Assembly (NCBI GenBank): GCA_030141605.1
Contig: JAQGDQ010000168.1
Coordinates: 312,001 to 376,000 of the forward strand
Origin: Tubiluchus corallicola
Lineage: Eukaryota > Priapulida > Priapulimorpha > Priapulimorphida > Tubiluchidae
Direction: 5' to 3'
DNA length: 64,000 nt
The notes below the pieces were generated by a model, which worked only from the letters and a program-made list of their open reading frames with translations, did not search any database and was not told the origin of the DNA. Position numbers and translations under genes: made by a program. Of the stretch, positions 40,186-53,007 are shown piece by piece. The stretch's first letter is position 1. Every line of letters begins with the position of its first letter.

Positions 40186-42781
40186 GTCAGGTGTTAGTGT
40201 TCCTTACAATAGAGGACATCGTGGATTATTCTATTCTCTATAATACAAATACTTCACAACAAACATTGCTTTGAAAACATGATCAGGCATTTCTACAGCG
40301 AACGGTGCAAACAAACCTGCGAGGCGTTCGTCAGCTGCAATGGTCTTCGCATCCTGACAGTTCAACATGCAATAGTTTAAAAAAATTGATGAAAATTTTC
40401 TCAAACTCTTGGCCCTTGAAATTTGATGTACAGTACGTTTGGCAAACGTAAAACTTCTTATATTTGTGGTCTTCAAAATTTGATGTAGTGCATTTAAAAA
40501 AACTTAAATGTACATGTCTTACCATGTGTGCATTTTATTTAAACTTTGGAGCCACTTTTGTGATTCTCTATCTTTTGTTAAATTTTGCATTTAGAGCAGT
40601 TTGACCTTTTCAGCCTTTTAAAATCTCGTCTGAGGGTGATAGTATAACTTCCTAACTTTGAAAAGAACTGTGGCATTCGGCAGAAACCAAACCTGTCAAA
40701 TTCTGTAGGCTTCTATAATAGCGATAGCGCTATGGCATGAAAGTCAACGTGCGCTTTTCTAAATGTACAGACGTCAGACTTGAAAGAATAACACCATTCG
40801 ATAATATTTATCAGTAGGTAAACATAGGAGTAAGTGTTAAAGTACGTTTTACTGATCAGGCTCCCACTGTCAGAATAACATTAGCTCCTGGGAACTGCTT
40901 GATTTGACTAGCTCTGATTTCGCGCTTATAATAACAACAATAATAGTGTGCACTGCGATTTCACAAAATGTAGACGTGTGAGAAGGTGACTTCTTCCAGG
41001 GAAAGACATATTGCGATTCAAAAGAAATCAAGTTTATCATCAATCACAGCTTCTTCTTTCAAAATACTTGAAACTCGGCCAGAATTTTTGTTAATAACCA
41101 TTATAATTATGTCAGATAAACGTGTTTACTTAATTTCATATCACCTAGACAAACATTTCTGTTTGTATACCAACCATGAAATTCATTGTGTACTGTGTAG
41201 TGTATTCTAGGTCCCTGTGTCTGAGCGGTTACATTTGCGACACTCCCTTTGGCTTACCTTATCGAACGAGGATGTGCATATACTTCAGAATCTGAACGAA
41301 CACGTATTTTTGTCTATCCAGTGTTTCATCTTAGAAAATTATCCTCAAGACTTAGCAAGATCCAGTCCTGCTAAAACGATCTACATTTGAATTTAGGTAA
41401 TTATGCCAGCTTGTAAACTGCCGGAAGCTATGCAATCGGGAGCGTAGATCAGCTAGTCCATGGTCAACTATGGATCCACGCATCAAAACTTAAATGACTC
41501 ATTCAACCTTTTTATCTGGAAACGCTCGCACTCGCTGAGCGGCCAATTTTAAAAACTCGAATAGCGTACATTTTCAAATATTAACTCCACCGCGCTTTCT
41601 GTATGTAATTTATCATAGCGTGTAGATTTATCTAGCCATTATCAATGGGTGGCTCATTGTAGCTGCCTAGGCAGCCAACTCTTTGCTCATCTGGGTCAGC
41701 GTCTGCTCGTCTCTTTTCAACGCGTTTAGGAGAAGATGATCTCCTGCTACGCCTTGCCAAACAGTAATTGCTAATCACGTTTAACCCTGTAAGACAATGC
41801 GTTTAATCCATAGTAATCTTATTACGGGTAAATCTGGGACCTGCAACATGAGAAATAGACGCTATCACTTCCTGACAGGAATAACGAACAGACGTGTTGG
41901 TAAGGACACAGCCGGCGCTATACTAAAAACATTAAACCCAGAAACGATGCGCATGATAATTAGGGACATTTTGTAGCAAATTAAATTCTGACGTGAACTG
42001 TTGAACGGAAAAGGTCTGATCTCTCGAGTGTACGTTATACGTATAAAAAGCTTGGTCAAAAACTGAATTGGCGGTTTGAAGACTATTTTAATTTGTCCAT
42101 TCGAAACTACAAAAATCTTATTTTAACTTTGGCTGTGCTGTCTCACGGTGTGTATAACCATGCCAAATTTAATTTAGTTTTAATTATGATGATGACGATG
42201 ACAGTGATGACGAGGGCGATAGTGCCTTTGCCATTTTAGTCATACCGGAATCATCTATCAAAATCACTGTTAAAGCGGAGAGATTATAACTTGGTATGCT
42301 TTTGTGCTCTGACACAAAACTTCATTTAAAGTTATTCCAAGGAAAATTTCTGGTTTGTAAATTGAGTTATGAATGTAGATTTGAAGCACCTACACAAAGG
42401 TTGGGAACTCACAGAATTCCTGGGGTAGATCTTCACAGCTGAGCGATTACCCACGATTTATTACAGATGTTATTGATATGTGGGCGGTCTTCACAATGTA
42501 TACACAGACGCTGCATACAATAACAACCATGACTTATTAATAGGACAAGCGATTGTTGTTTATGGTGATTATTGGTGAATAAACATCCACACATTGCAAC
42601 GGCTTAAATTTTAGGAAACTGTAACTTCTGATTCTAGAGCGACGTCTAGATAACATTGTAGAACATTAACACTGGTTTAAATTTGTTAAAAGAAGGTAGG
42701 ATGATTTTCCATATACTACCCCATTTTCAAATCCAATAAAAGTATACATTTTAACACATTTAATACTGCAAAAGCATTTTG
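40186..42781. other. Gene-poor stretch upstream of isthmin
   Basis: AT-rich DNA without recognised exons. A weak tRNA-like stretch (GTCCCTGTGTCTGAGCGGTT near 41211) was noted but its downstream part does not form a convincing B box. The isthmin promoter may lie near 40.1-40.6 kb. Confidence 0.4.
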
Positions 42782-43195
42782 TTAATTAAATAATAGATTA
42801 AAAACTTAATTAAATGCGGGCAAGCCCAACTACTGATGATATCACAAACTAACATATTTTTCTACATCAAAATTATTCCACGAGCGTATTGCATATGTTT
42901 GCGAAAGCGAAACTTGAAGTACAGTACTACTGCAAGACATTCAGTGTGTTGTACTAAACCTAGGCAAGTTTTAAGATAAAAATTTAAATCTTAAACTTAC
43001 CACTAACGCATGATCTGTCGAACGTGTGTAGTTCGTCACAAACTAACACATCTGAACTGAGAGGTATAGCACCTGATTTTGTGCAATGCGTTTCCGAAAA
43101 GCAGGCGCTAGTGCCCATCTAACTAGTGCATGGCGAAATGCTTGTAATAGTGAAAAATTAGTGGCGCGAACGCGAAATTGTGCTTGTGTGGTTGG
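42782..43195 (+). repeat. Dispersed repeat, copies B1 and B2 (same family as 1323-1520)
   Basis: Two partial copies lie in tandem: about 42782-42910 matches the first half of the family, and about 43030-43195 restarts at CACAAACTAACA and continues to the end with AAAGCAGGCGCTAGTGCCC. They are separated by about 120 unrelated bases. Orientation is opposite to the copy at 1323-1520. Confidence 0.65.
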
Positions 43196-43668
43196 ATCCG
43201 GATTTGTTTAATGTTAAGACCTAACGATATACAACGCTGATTAAATCAATTGCACACAAAAAGAAAAGCAATTCCAGCATGTCAGCAAAATTTGTCTCGG
43301 TCGCAACTGTCCGTCAAAGACGGAAAACATTGAGATGTAAAAAAACCTACTGTGAAAAATACAACACTTTATAAAACAAGAAAAACAAAAAATAGCCTTG
43401 CTTTCTTCATGGAAATTTTCAAAATATACAAGTAGAAAAAATGAGAGATCAAAGCAGGCAAAACTACTGCAAAATAAGTTTGCTCAACGATATTTTTGGT
43501 GAACTATGCTGTTACAATTTTAAGCAGGGAAATTCGAGAAACATAACAAGGAAAAATTGCTGTTCAGATTAAAAAATGGTTTTCAATTTGTTTCTGAATG
43601 CAACCGATTTTCATTCACCTTTTAAAAGGTTCTGACAATATCTATTATTTTCTTTTTGGTGCAGGCAC

Positions 43669-44343
43669 GGAGTTCAAGTAGTTGATTTAATATTGGAAAA
43701 TGGAAATCACTTGTAAGCCTTTTCAACGATACAGAAAAATTGGAATTGTTATTTCTGCGTGCACACTACTTCACGTTCATAATGTAGTAGCCTAGTAGGT
43801 GTGACTCACTTAAAATTCTGCTTTCAACATGCATCTTTTCAGCTATATTCCATCACGCAGGTACAATGAGATCAAAGCTTTACCGCCGTCGGCTTCTTTG
43901 ATGTTATCCGCACTTACAAGGTGTCATTATATTCGACCAATCACCACATCCTTCGGTTGATATGTGGGACAAATAGGGCACACATGTATAGTCAATAAAG
44001 AGATTGTTAGTAAAACACGTACATATCCCGTGGGCCTTATTTTCTGGAAGCTTAGAGATTCCACACTCAAAACATTTGCTCAATTTCGTCTAGGCAATGC
44101 AAACAAATAAATTGGATGCAGAATATTCTTCGCAGAATACAAGAACAACGAACGGTTGTTTGTATTAACCGTATGAAGGACAGCAAGTGAATTAGAAATG
44201 TTATTCCTCAGCTTGACCAGTGGCCAGTGCAAGTCATCAGCCGTACCACCGTATGCAAGAAACAGTTGCTAAGCTTTGTTTTTGTTATTTTAGGACTTCC
44301 TCTTCCTGTGTCAACAAAGCAAAAAAGGAGACACGGAGCCCCA
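43669..44343 (+). CDS. Three possible small exons of an unrecognised gene
   Basis: Three short open segments have plausible splice borders and can be joined in one frame. About 43664-43711 (acceptor TTGGTGCAG, donor GTAAGC) encodes HGVQVVDLILENGNH. About 43853-43929 (acceptor CTTTTCAG, donor GTGTCA) encodes YIPSRRYNEIKALPPSASLM followed by LSALTR. About 44294-44344 (acceptor TTATTTTAG, donor GTAATT) encodes a Ser/Lys-rich segment. I do not recognise the protein, and no start or stop exon was identified. Chance assembly is quite possible. Confidence 0.22.
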
Positions 44344-45284
44344 GGTAATTATATTCGAAAGTCAGGTTACTCAACCGTATATCTTAAAAACAAGAATGCT
44401 AGTTGGGTTTACATCCAAGATTTCCGATAATAAAATTCTTTCTGTTTCTCCACGTGATCTCATCTCTCTGAAATTCACCTGCATCAGTAAAATCACTTTG
44501 AAAAATAATAGACATAAACTGCAGTCTTTACTATATTAGGCTTATTAGTTACTATAGTAACACTTATCATAACAAACTTTAGCTTTGGAATGAAACTACA
44601 ATGTTTAAACTTTACATGAAACTTCACATGCAATATAGTGTGCGAAAACAATAATTGTGCGCGAAATTTAATACCACGGGGGCCAACAGGGCGCAGTAAT
44701 AGTATCTATTAATTTTTTATATTGTGAAAGTACATGAGTTTTGTATAAGTAATTGTACGAATTGCTTTTGGCTTACTCGCTTGCGAAGTCGATTTTCCAG
44801 TGACGTTGTTCTTGTTCTTGTTCTTCATGCAATAAGTTTTAAGCGAACTTATCTTGTGACGTCATAATAGAGTTACTCCTCACAATATTTTCACTAGAAA
44901 ACTGTTCAGCAGTTACGATAAACGGCGTTCAAAATGACATAGTGACGAAGAAACGGATTCCATATAACAGTAAATGGTGTTCTAAAGGATATAACCAACA
45001 AATAAATGGACAGAAAAAACTCAATAAGTGAGTAACCCAATGCTTCGCATTCCGGACTAGTTTGTAAAAATATAGCTCTACTGCATCACTAAATATGTCA
45101 CCCTCCTTACTGAACGTCGCTTTTAAGTTAAAAAAATTGTTAAACTTTGAACTAGTGTGAATGTGCTACCTGATTCTGGTAGTATGATATTATATGTCCA
45201 AAAGGCCAGAAGGTATTCTGGATTTTGTCCATGTATAAAATAATCAAATACATTACCTTAAATATGAAAATACTGGCTAATAAT

Positions 45285-45473
45285 TTTGATAGCAAGGTTT
45301 TGAGAGTGCTCAAACAAAAGCCAAAAGGACAGAAGTTCACCGGACGAAGGCCCGTCGGACAAAAGCGCACTCGAGGAAAGCCCACCATAAAAGAAATATT
45401 TAAATTTGGTTGGTCCGAGGTAGTTAGGGACTGCTTATCAAGAATTGCAGTAAAGAGGCTCTATGCAAATTAA
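45285..45473 (+). other. Short open frame, possibly a retroelement C-terminal fragment
   Basis: The frame contains GRRPVGQKRTRGKPTIKE followed by VVRDCLSRIAVKRL. That loosely resembles the conserved tail after the reverse-transcriptase domain in some LINEs (RPVGRPxxRW, then a DRxxW-like motif). Key residues differ and nothing upstream supports a full element. It may be a decayed fragment or chance. Confidence 0.25.
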
Positions 45474-45892
45474 AGTAGTCCCAACTCTTCAGGTTTCTAT
45501 ACTATTATTAGTACATTTTTCAAGAATTAATTAAAGAATTTTGACAATTTTTTATTTAAAAATTCCAAAATTTATTAAAAATTAATTTTTACATCAAATT
45601 TTGGTTTGATGAAATACCATTTTTCTTATTAGAGGCATGACGTAGCTTAAATACACAACACTGTGATTTCTGTGACAAAATAAACACTTATCTATAGATA
45701 AGATTTGGATTGTGGACTTTTGTAATGTATTGCTTTTCACAAAAATTCCAGTTTTACAAAGAACTTGCAAGGTAGTTTTAGAGTGGAACCCAATAAAATA
45801 CGTGAAAAGGAGCCAAGAATCCTAAACTACGTGATTAGTTCTTATTTTCAGAGAATACCATCCTGTGATATAACCTGCCAAACCTGACGATG

Positions 45893-46075
45893 TCGCTATG
45901 TCACCATCGCCGTCATCGTCATCATCGTCATTTCTCTGTCAACTCCATCGTCATCATCTTCACTACTCTCACAATTCCTTTCATCATCGTCGTCTTCGTT
46001 GTTGCCATCATTGTCGTCATTATTATCTAACATTGGTGTCTTTATCATTCATACTAGCATCATCGCCGTCATCAC
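45893..46075. repeat. Degenerate (CATCGT)n trinucleotide repeat
   Basis: Imperfect CAT/CGT/CTT repeats over about 180 bases. The Ser/His-rich open frames across it are artefacts of the repeat. Confidence 0.85.
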
Positions 46076-48366
46076 GTGCTTATGTACTCACATTAGTAAC
46101 CATCATGTACTTATGATATAATATTCGTCCCCGTTGGGAATCTAATTTTGTGCCCCAGCTCAAACATCGTATCATTGTAAGACAGTAAAACTTGAGTGAT
46201 CTCACCAATCAAGTTTCATACTTTTTCAGTTTAAGAAGACACAAAAAATTTTCGTATTAATAAAATAACAGCAGGTCAGGGCGAATGTTGCTAGGGGTGC
46301 GAATTAAAGAATGTATAGATAGCTGGCAAAGCTAAAGCTTCTACTGACAATAGGACAAATAATTACAGAAACGGCTAAATAGAATTGGTAATTGATAGCC
46401 TAGTTTATAACTTATTGACTTATTTCCCTACTTCTGGAAGAAACAAAAGCAATCAAATGTATAATAAAAAGTTAATGCGGGAAAAATCCAGCATTTTCAG
46501 CCAAAGCTTTTTGCGCATTGTTCGTTAATTAGAAACTAAACCTGTCATTGAATGTTACCTGTCGCTGCCAATCAATAGAGTGAAGTCTATACTGTCAGGC
46601 TGAGTGTACAATGTTCTAAAGGATTAAGCCCACAAAAGGGGGAGCAAAGGTGCCCAATGTATCGAATTAACATTTCTTGCTTCAGTAAATCATTATTCTG
46701 AATAAAAATGGTAAAATATACAAACACGAGTCTGTACACGGCGTTCCGAATCTTCACAAATTAAACGATGCTTTCTGTTATCAATCAAAATTGGCACAGA
46801 AAAAGCGGTGCTAATCAGACAAGTAAATATGACATCTGAGACGTCACTTAAAATGCATATGCAAGTGTGTATCGTCAATGTTCAACGACAAACGTCTCGT
46901 TCGTTATGCGGAAAAATTGATAGTCTGAACGCATTTAAAGTTAAACACATTAGTTAGATACGTTATGTTCAATAATAACTAAAATATTTACAAAAATATT
47001 AAAACTACAAAATCCATCTAGTTACATAGTCTAAAAAATAATAATAAAGTCTAACTGCATAAAATAAATATTGGTAATCGAATGTTTTTATATCACTATG
47101 CACTTCATTAATAGGTTAATAACTGTCTTTTATCTGCTTACCTGCTGCCGCCCTGCGGTCGGTAACGTATTTACAACATTTTGCGTTGTTATCACAGTCA
47201 TCATTAATGTCATAATCGTTAGCATCAAGTCCATATCCATTACGTGGACATATCGGGAAGCTGTATCATTGTAGTTTTTCTTTTTCAGTCTTTCCAACTA
47301 TCCTAATGACTTTCACTGATCATTCGGTAATCAATCATTTTACAGTGACAATCATTTGGTAATTTAATTACAATCATTAACTTCGATAGTTTTCCACTCA
47401 CGGGCATTTAATAATAAATGCCCTTCATTTTTTCGTTTAGAGTAACTAATAAATTATTATTATTTTCTTTTAAGCCGTAATACACACACACACACACCTA
47501 TATAAAGTCATTTTGCAAATTTGGTTCAGTAACGCACACAATTAATGCAAATCGCACCCAAAAAACTGTTTATCATAAAACCGATCGCAGTCAAGGCATC
47601 CCTGGCAGTTCATTAGCCATCGATATCTTCTTTATCTGCTGCTGAACGAAGCTTCTATCTGCTTGACAGCGTGGTTATCTACTTGACAACACGTTGATGC
47701 TGCTAAGATCTGCAAGGGGTGTACCGCTTCACATGGTAGCCCAATGTTGGCAGCTTGTTGTACGCGTCTACCTCCCAAGAAACAGCTTCATCCATAGTAA
47801 GAGCAGGACGAGAAAACGTGTGTAAGTGGGGGTGAGAACAGAAACTTTAACAGATGGTAAATAAAATGCATCGGCAATTATCATTAGCGTTAGCATTATC
47901 ACTGGGATGCAATTTTTCTTACTCTGGAATTTGGGTAATATTATCACAAAATTAATCTGAAACAGAAAGTAGATTAATTATAGCACATCATCATCCCCAT
48001 TCTTACTGGCAGCTGGACCGGTTAGAGTCTAGGTAAGGAAAGAAACTTTAAGCTGAGCAACTCTGGTTCAAAGCTGCAGCTAAAGTGCTACAAAGCTTGC
48101 AAATGATAGCGATCCACATTCGCTCTCTACAAAAAATCTTTACTGAATTGAATTTGTACTTTTTAAAGCTGCGGAGTCAACCACTTAAAAATTTTGTCAT
48201 TTCAAAAATAGTTTGTAAACTCATTGCAGCTTTTAAAAATTATTAATTAATTTTTATTAATTATTTATTAAAAGAAGTCTTTATTAATCAAAAATACTCT
48301 TAAATTTTTGTAAATGATAAAACACAATAATTACAAATTTATTATAGACAATAAATTTACTACTGT

Positions 48367-48421
48367 TACCGCTGCTACTACTGCTCCTCCTCCTCCTCCT
48401 ACTACTACTACTACTACTCTC
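48367..48421. repeat. (CTC)n/(CTA)n trinucleotide repeat
   Basis: Runs of TCC followed by TAC repeats in otherwise non-coding DNA. Confidence 0.9.
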
Positions 48422-48492
48422 GCAGCCCACAGTTAGTTAAAAGAAAATCGTTTTTGCAACAAAAAACCTTGCAACCAAATCCGATTTGTCAG

Positions 48493-48567
48493 GAAGAATA
48501 CTGCGTTGGTAGAACGCTTGTTTTTATCCAGCATGTCGCGAGTTCAAATCCCGTCTGTTTCACACCA
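48493..48567 (+). tRNA. tRNA-like sequence (tRNA pseudogene or SINE head)
   Basis: CTGCGTTGGTAGAACGC resembles a D-arm with internal promoter A box, and GAGTTCAAATCCCGTC is a good B box/T-arm at the right spacing. The acceptor stem does not pair cleanly and the anticodon arm is unclear. It is more likely a tRNA-derived SINE or pseudogene than a working tRNA. Confidence 0.4.
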
Positions 48568-49620
48568 AAGGTTTAATAATTGGTACAAAAGCACGCATAC
48601 AGATTTATGCATATCCAGACAACTTGTGGACAGTAGTTGTGTACGTCTAATTACATTTGTAATCGTTTTTCACACTGCTTCGTTTATAGGGAATTTAAAT
48701 AAAACTTTCAACTTTTAATGACAGCATTTTTATGACTTTAATACCCTTGTGTGATTAATTTTATTTTGGACGAAATATCGGTTTTTTTTAATTTACACTA
48801 AATCACACATTAATTTACACATGTACAATATTATATTGCCACTAAATGGTTAACACATGATTTTGTGCTAAACCGGATGTCAACAAGTTTTACTTTAAAG
48901 AAAAGGACAAGTCACTAAGTATATTGGTTTTATTTTATTCACTTAAACTTACAAAAATATGACAAAGAAATTTGCAAAAAACTGTCTATAAAGCATAAAG
49001 CTAATTATATAAAGCTAATGAAGCTAACTATCGCTGCACAGAAATTTTCAAGTGCGGTGGTAGCTGCCATTTTCTTGAAAATTAAGACGCAAGTGCTGGA
49101 CTTGGTGACTGATCGTAGCGCATCGCAGCTTTCCGTGGGCACGCGCGGCTTCAGTTAATTCAGACTTCTTCAGCTTATCTAATGTTCATGCAAAAATATC
49201 ACAAAATTAAGTATCTCACTTTTTGTAAAAACTTATTAAACGTTTGATGGAAATTGACAGTGCGCTGCGCTACTTTCCTTTATTTGATGAACGACGTCAT
49301 TGGTGGAAGAATCGGCGTTCAAAATGGGAGCGTCCAAGCGTAAAATGATCACAACTTTCAACTGATTTTACTAATTACACAAGACGCTCACCACACCTTT
49401 GTTACTAAATCCTTCTAAGCCCTACTTCCTAGAATGCTTGCAATTGGCCTTTCCTTTAAAATCGCAAGGACCTCTATAACTAACGTTATAACTTTAGTCC
49501 TAAGTCCTTGATACATGCAACTTAACCTCTACGCCAAACGCTCACAATAAGAAAGAACTATGGTAACTCAGTCATGTACATTTGTAATACAAGATTGTCA
49601 ATTTTAAAGCACGGAATATA

Positions 49621-49775
49621 TTTGTAAATTAATACACATCAAGCTCTCATAAGGAACATAAACCTCAAATCACTATTCCACAAATGTTGATTTGTGAATT
49701 CTTGTAAATTAATACACATCAAGCTCTCATAAGGGACATAAACCTCTAATCACTATTCCACAAATGTTGATTATG
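49621..49775. repeat. Tandem duplication with 80-base period
   Basis: TTGTAAATTAATACACATCA and the following bases through CCACAAATGTTGAT occur at 49622 and again 80 bases later, with two differences noted. Two copies only; recent local duplication. Confidence 0.92.
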
Positions 49776-49935
49776 GTACTGCTTTTTTTATTTTTGATGT
49801 CGAGTGGCGCAGAAAAAATGTACCGAAGTGATATTAGAAGCGAGTGGTGTACAAACTTGAAATTTCGCAGCATGATATTACAAAACATTAACTTTTGGCT
49901 GTGAGTTGCAAGTTCGGTCAAACTTCGTTATACCG

Positions 49936-49948
49936 CCCCCCCCCCCCA
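49936..49948. repeat. Poly-C run
   Basis: About 13 consecutive C bases in AT-rich DNA, unusual for this window. Confidence 0.9.
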
Positions 49949-51995
49949 CAATGCCATGCTCACTTAACGCTCAAATTTTTAGCAGAGCAAAATGTCTGTA
50001 TTTGCGTAGATATGCATGTATTTTTGCAATTCGTTATAATGCCAAACTCGCTTCACGCCAGCTTTTTCTGTCCAAAAGTGAGCAGTACAAAGAGGTTTGA
50101 CTGTTTATAGTTTTGGTGAGTTTCAAGTTACGACCGAAAATCGTTTACACATTAAAAATCAACTGAAGTAACAGCCACGTGTTGTGACGCACAACTTGAT
50201 ATGCACAATTTAATATAACTATAAAGCACGCAATACATGGTACAAAACAATAAAGGAATCAATTTTACAATATGGTCATCACCACAGGAAATAAAACAAT
50301 GATAAAGATTTGTTGCCAAGAAAAAATGGAACTTAATTCTCTGGATTACGGCATTTGGAATTCCCTTAACAGAAAGTGTGCAATAGCCGTTTGATAACGC
50401 CTTTATTTAGTTGGCAGTGAAAATGGTTGACACATAGAGCACGTGCTCTAAATTTTAGCGAATCTTTTTCTGGCATTTATTTTTTTGACTTGTATTAAAA
50501 CTTGTCTTTTCTAGAGAATGACTCAAAATTTATACATAAGTATCTCACTCTATCTGTATCAGCGTCGCAATTTTCAACTGATTTGTTATTTTCTTCTAAA
50601 GTTAAGTGTGACAAAACTCCGGCACATTTTTGTGCCACCTGATATAATAAATACTGACAGCGACGCACATCCCAGCCACAGTGATGCTCTCTCCCTCCCT
50701 CCCTCTCTCTCTCTCGAGCTGCTTTCCTTCTCTTCCAACTGCTCCCACTGCTTTCCGTGTAGTACCAATGGAATTCATTTGCTAACTAGCATACCACTAT
50801 TATAAATTAGCGTACGCTTACTATCAATTAGCTGTATGAGTTATACCTAAAGTTCCACATTCATTTGCACACTGATGACACGTTAACGAAATGTTGAATC
50901 TTTCCTTATGCTGAGTGAGTCCCACATTTATAATAAAAATTGTAGATCCTTGTTGAAACAGTGCTGCACATGATGCATTTCAATTCGGGATCCCAAGTCC
51001 AGGCACTCAAGTGACTCAAGCAGTTTTCACGACTCGTGTAAAAGTGGACCGCTTCTTTTGATAGCTCACAAACATGACTAACCTTGTATTAAATGCAAAA
51101 AGCATTGCATGAACCACACCAGGCCAGGACAAGCCTTGAACTTACCGAGATTGTAAACAATCCTCTTTTACACAATTCGGTATCTTGCAACCTGATATCC
51201 AGCCCAAATCAGCAAGGCGAATGAAATCGCCCAGAGAGAATCGACGTGACATAAAATATTATGGTCTTTGAAATATTTTGAAATCATACGGATTTTACAT
51301 CGTTCACATTGCATTTTTTCCATACTTTGCCTTCCACTTTTGGAAATTAACAAAAATTGTATTGGACATTGGGCAAATTGGCATAATCAGAGGGCATAAA
51401 ATTTGGCTGTCGATAGATCAGAAGCCAGGTTGTTGTGGAATTAATACAGCTAAATGTACTAGAAACTGATTATAGTATTTCAAAAAAACATTTGTGTACA
51501 AAAAAATTTTTAAATCCTTTATCACAAAAACATCCGTTTCATAAACCCACTTTAAAATAAAATTTAAAATTTTTATTAGGAAAATCCAACATGCAAAAAG
51601 CGTTTCTTCTTTGGTGAGTTTTCTAACAAAACTTTAATGAAAGTATTAAATAAATAGTGTTACTTATGAACTTTTTCTACAAACATTCTAATATTACTGA
51701 ATTTTGGCTTCAAGGGGTTACACTGCTTCAATTAAGATTTTGGCCACAAAGTGCAATTAATGATTTCACAATTTTATCCCATTCTTGAATTACAGCCAGC
51801 ATGAGAGGAGTAATTAAGCATTTTCACAGTAGGTGCTGGGCTATAAAAAAGAGGCACAGTAATCCCCTACGATTCTATTAAGTGAGAATAATATACTCAC
51901 ATAGAATTGTCTAGGAAAAACTGTGTACTTGTTGAAAACATAATTATATATTATCTGCTGAGCTGCTGTGCAATTTAAATTTAGAAATAAAAAAA

Positions 51996-52001
51996 TTTAT
52001 T
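51996..52001 (-). terminator. Polyadenylation signal of eIF3k
   Basis: TTTATT on the plus strand is AATAAA on the minus strand, about 135 bases downstream of the eIF3k stop codon. Confidence 0.6.
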
Positions 52002-52134
52002 TGCTACAGTACATTAAATGTAAAATGCTAAAAACTAAGATGTGTGTATATAAGTATATTACAGTTGACACACATAAAATGTAAATACAGCAAAAATTTG
52101 TTATAATTATAAAAATCAGTGACACCATTGGCTG

Positions 52135-52944
52135 TTATTTGGACATGGCCATGATCTGAGCAACATCTGCAATATAAAAATACATATTTTACTGAAAAAC
52201 TAGAAAATAATATAAGCATATGAAAATCTGAAACAGAAAAATGTCAGAAAACAGAAATTAAATTGTGCTAGCATATCAATCCTTTCTTTAAATTTGTAAG
52301 TTACGTGTAAGCCTTAGTACAGGTGACACAATTTTCAAGAAAAAATTTTGAGGAAATACTGCCAACTTCACTGACAGTGGAGGTGACACACTAACGATTT
52401 TATCGAAAAAGTGGCAGGAAAACACTGTCAAACTTAGCTGACGACTTTTTTGTTACACTGCTATTCCAACGATACACAAAATTTTTGTTGATAACGTGGA
52501 GGCAATTATTTCTGATTCTCAATTCTTAAAGAAATTGCGGACTGTACGTATTCAAAGATGAAATTGTAATACTTACGTTCAAATTCAATTTTTTCAGTAA
52601 TATTTTTGGTCTTGATGATTTCTTCCTGATTAGCAATATAAATGTGGTCGCCACCTTCTTTCCAGCCATATTTAGTCATCCATTGTTTTAAATTGGCATC
52701 TTTAAGAAAATAAGTAAATCTAATGCACTGTGAAACAGCATTTTTGACAAGTTTGACTACGTGAAACCATATTTAAAATATTTATTTATTATAAAATGTG
52801 ACACACCACATTTTATTATTAGGATAATCACAACTCCTAGAAGTTCGATCCCTTTAAAGACAGACTAGCCTACTTCATTTTTACACTTTCATACAATTTC
52901 ACACAAAAAAATGTGCTTTACTTGCTTTACTTGCATTTAACCTG

Positions 52945-53007
<63 letters not shown>

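Larger units (their letters stand above)
43961..52134. other. Gene-poor region between isthmin and eIF3k
   Basis: Apart from the repeats, tRNA-like element and possible small exons listed separately, I see no supported gene here. Most open frames are short, AT-biased and without family motifs. A short (CT)n tract lies at about 50690-50716. Exons too short or too diverged to recognise by eye could be missed. Confidence 0.4.

Noticed and set aside
41205-41275. tRNA-Leu/Ser-like stretch
   Set aside because: The A-box-like GTGTCTGAGCGGTT is suggestive but the expected B box is too degenerate and stems do not pair.
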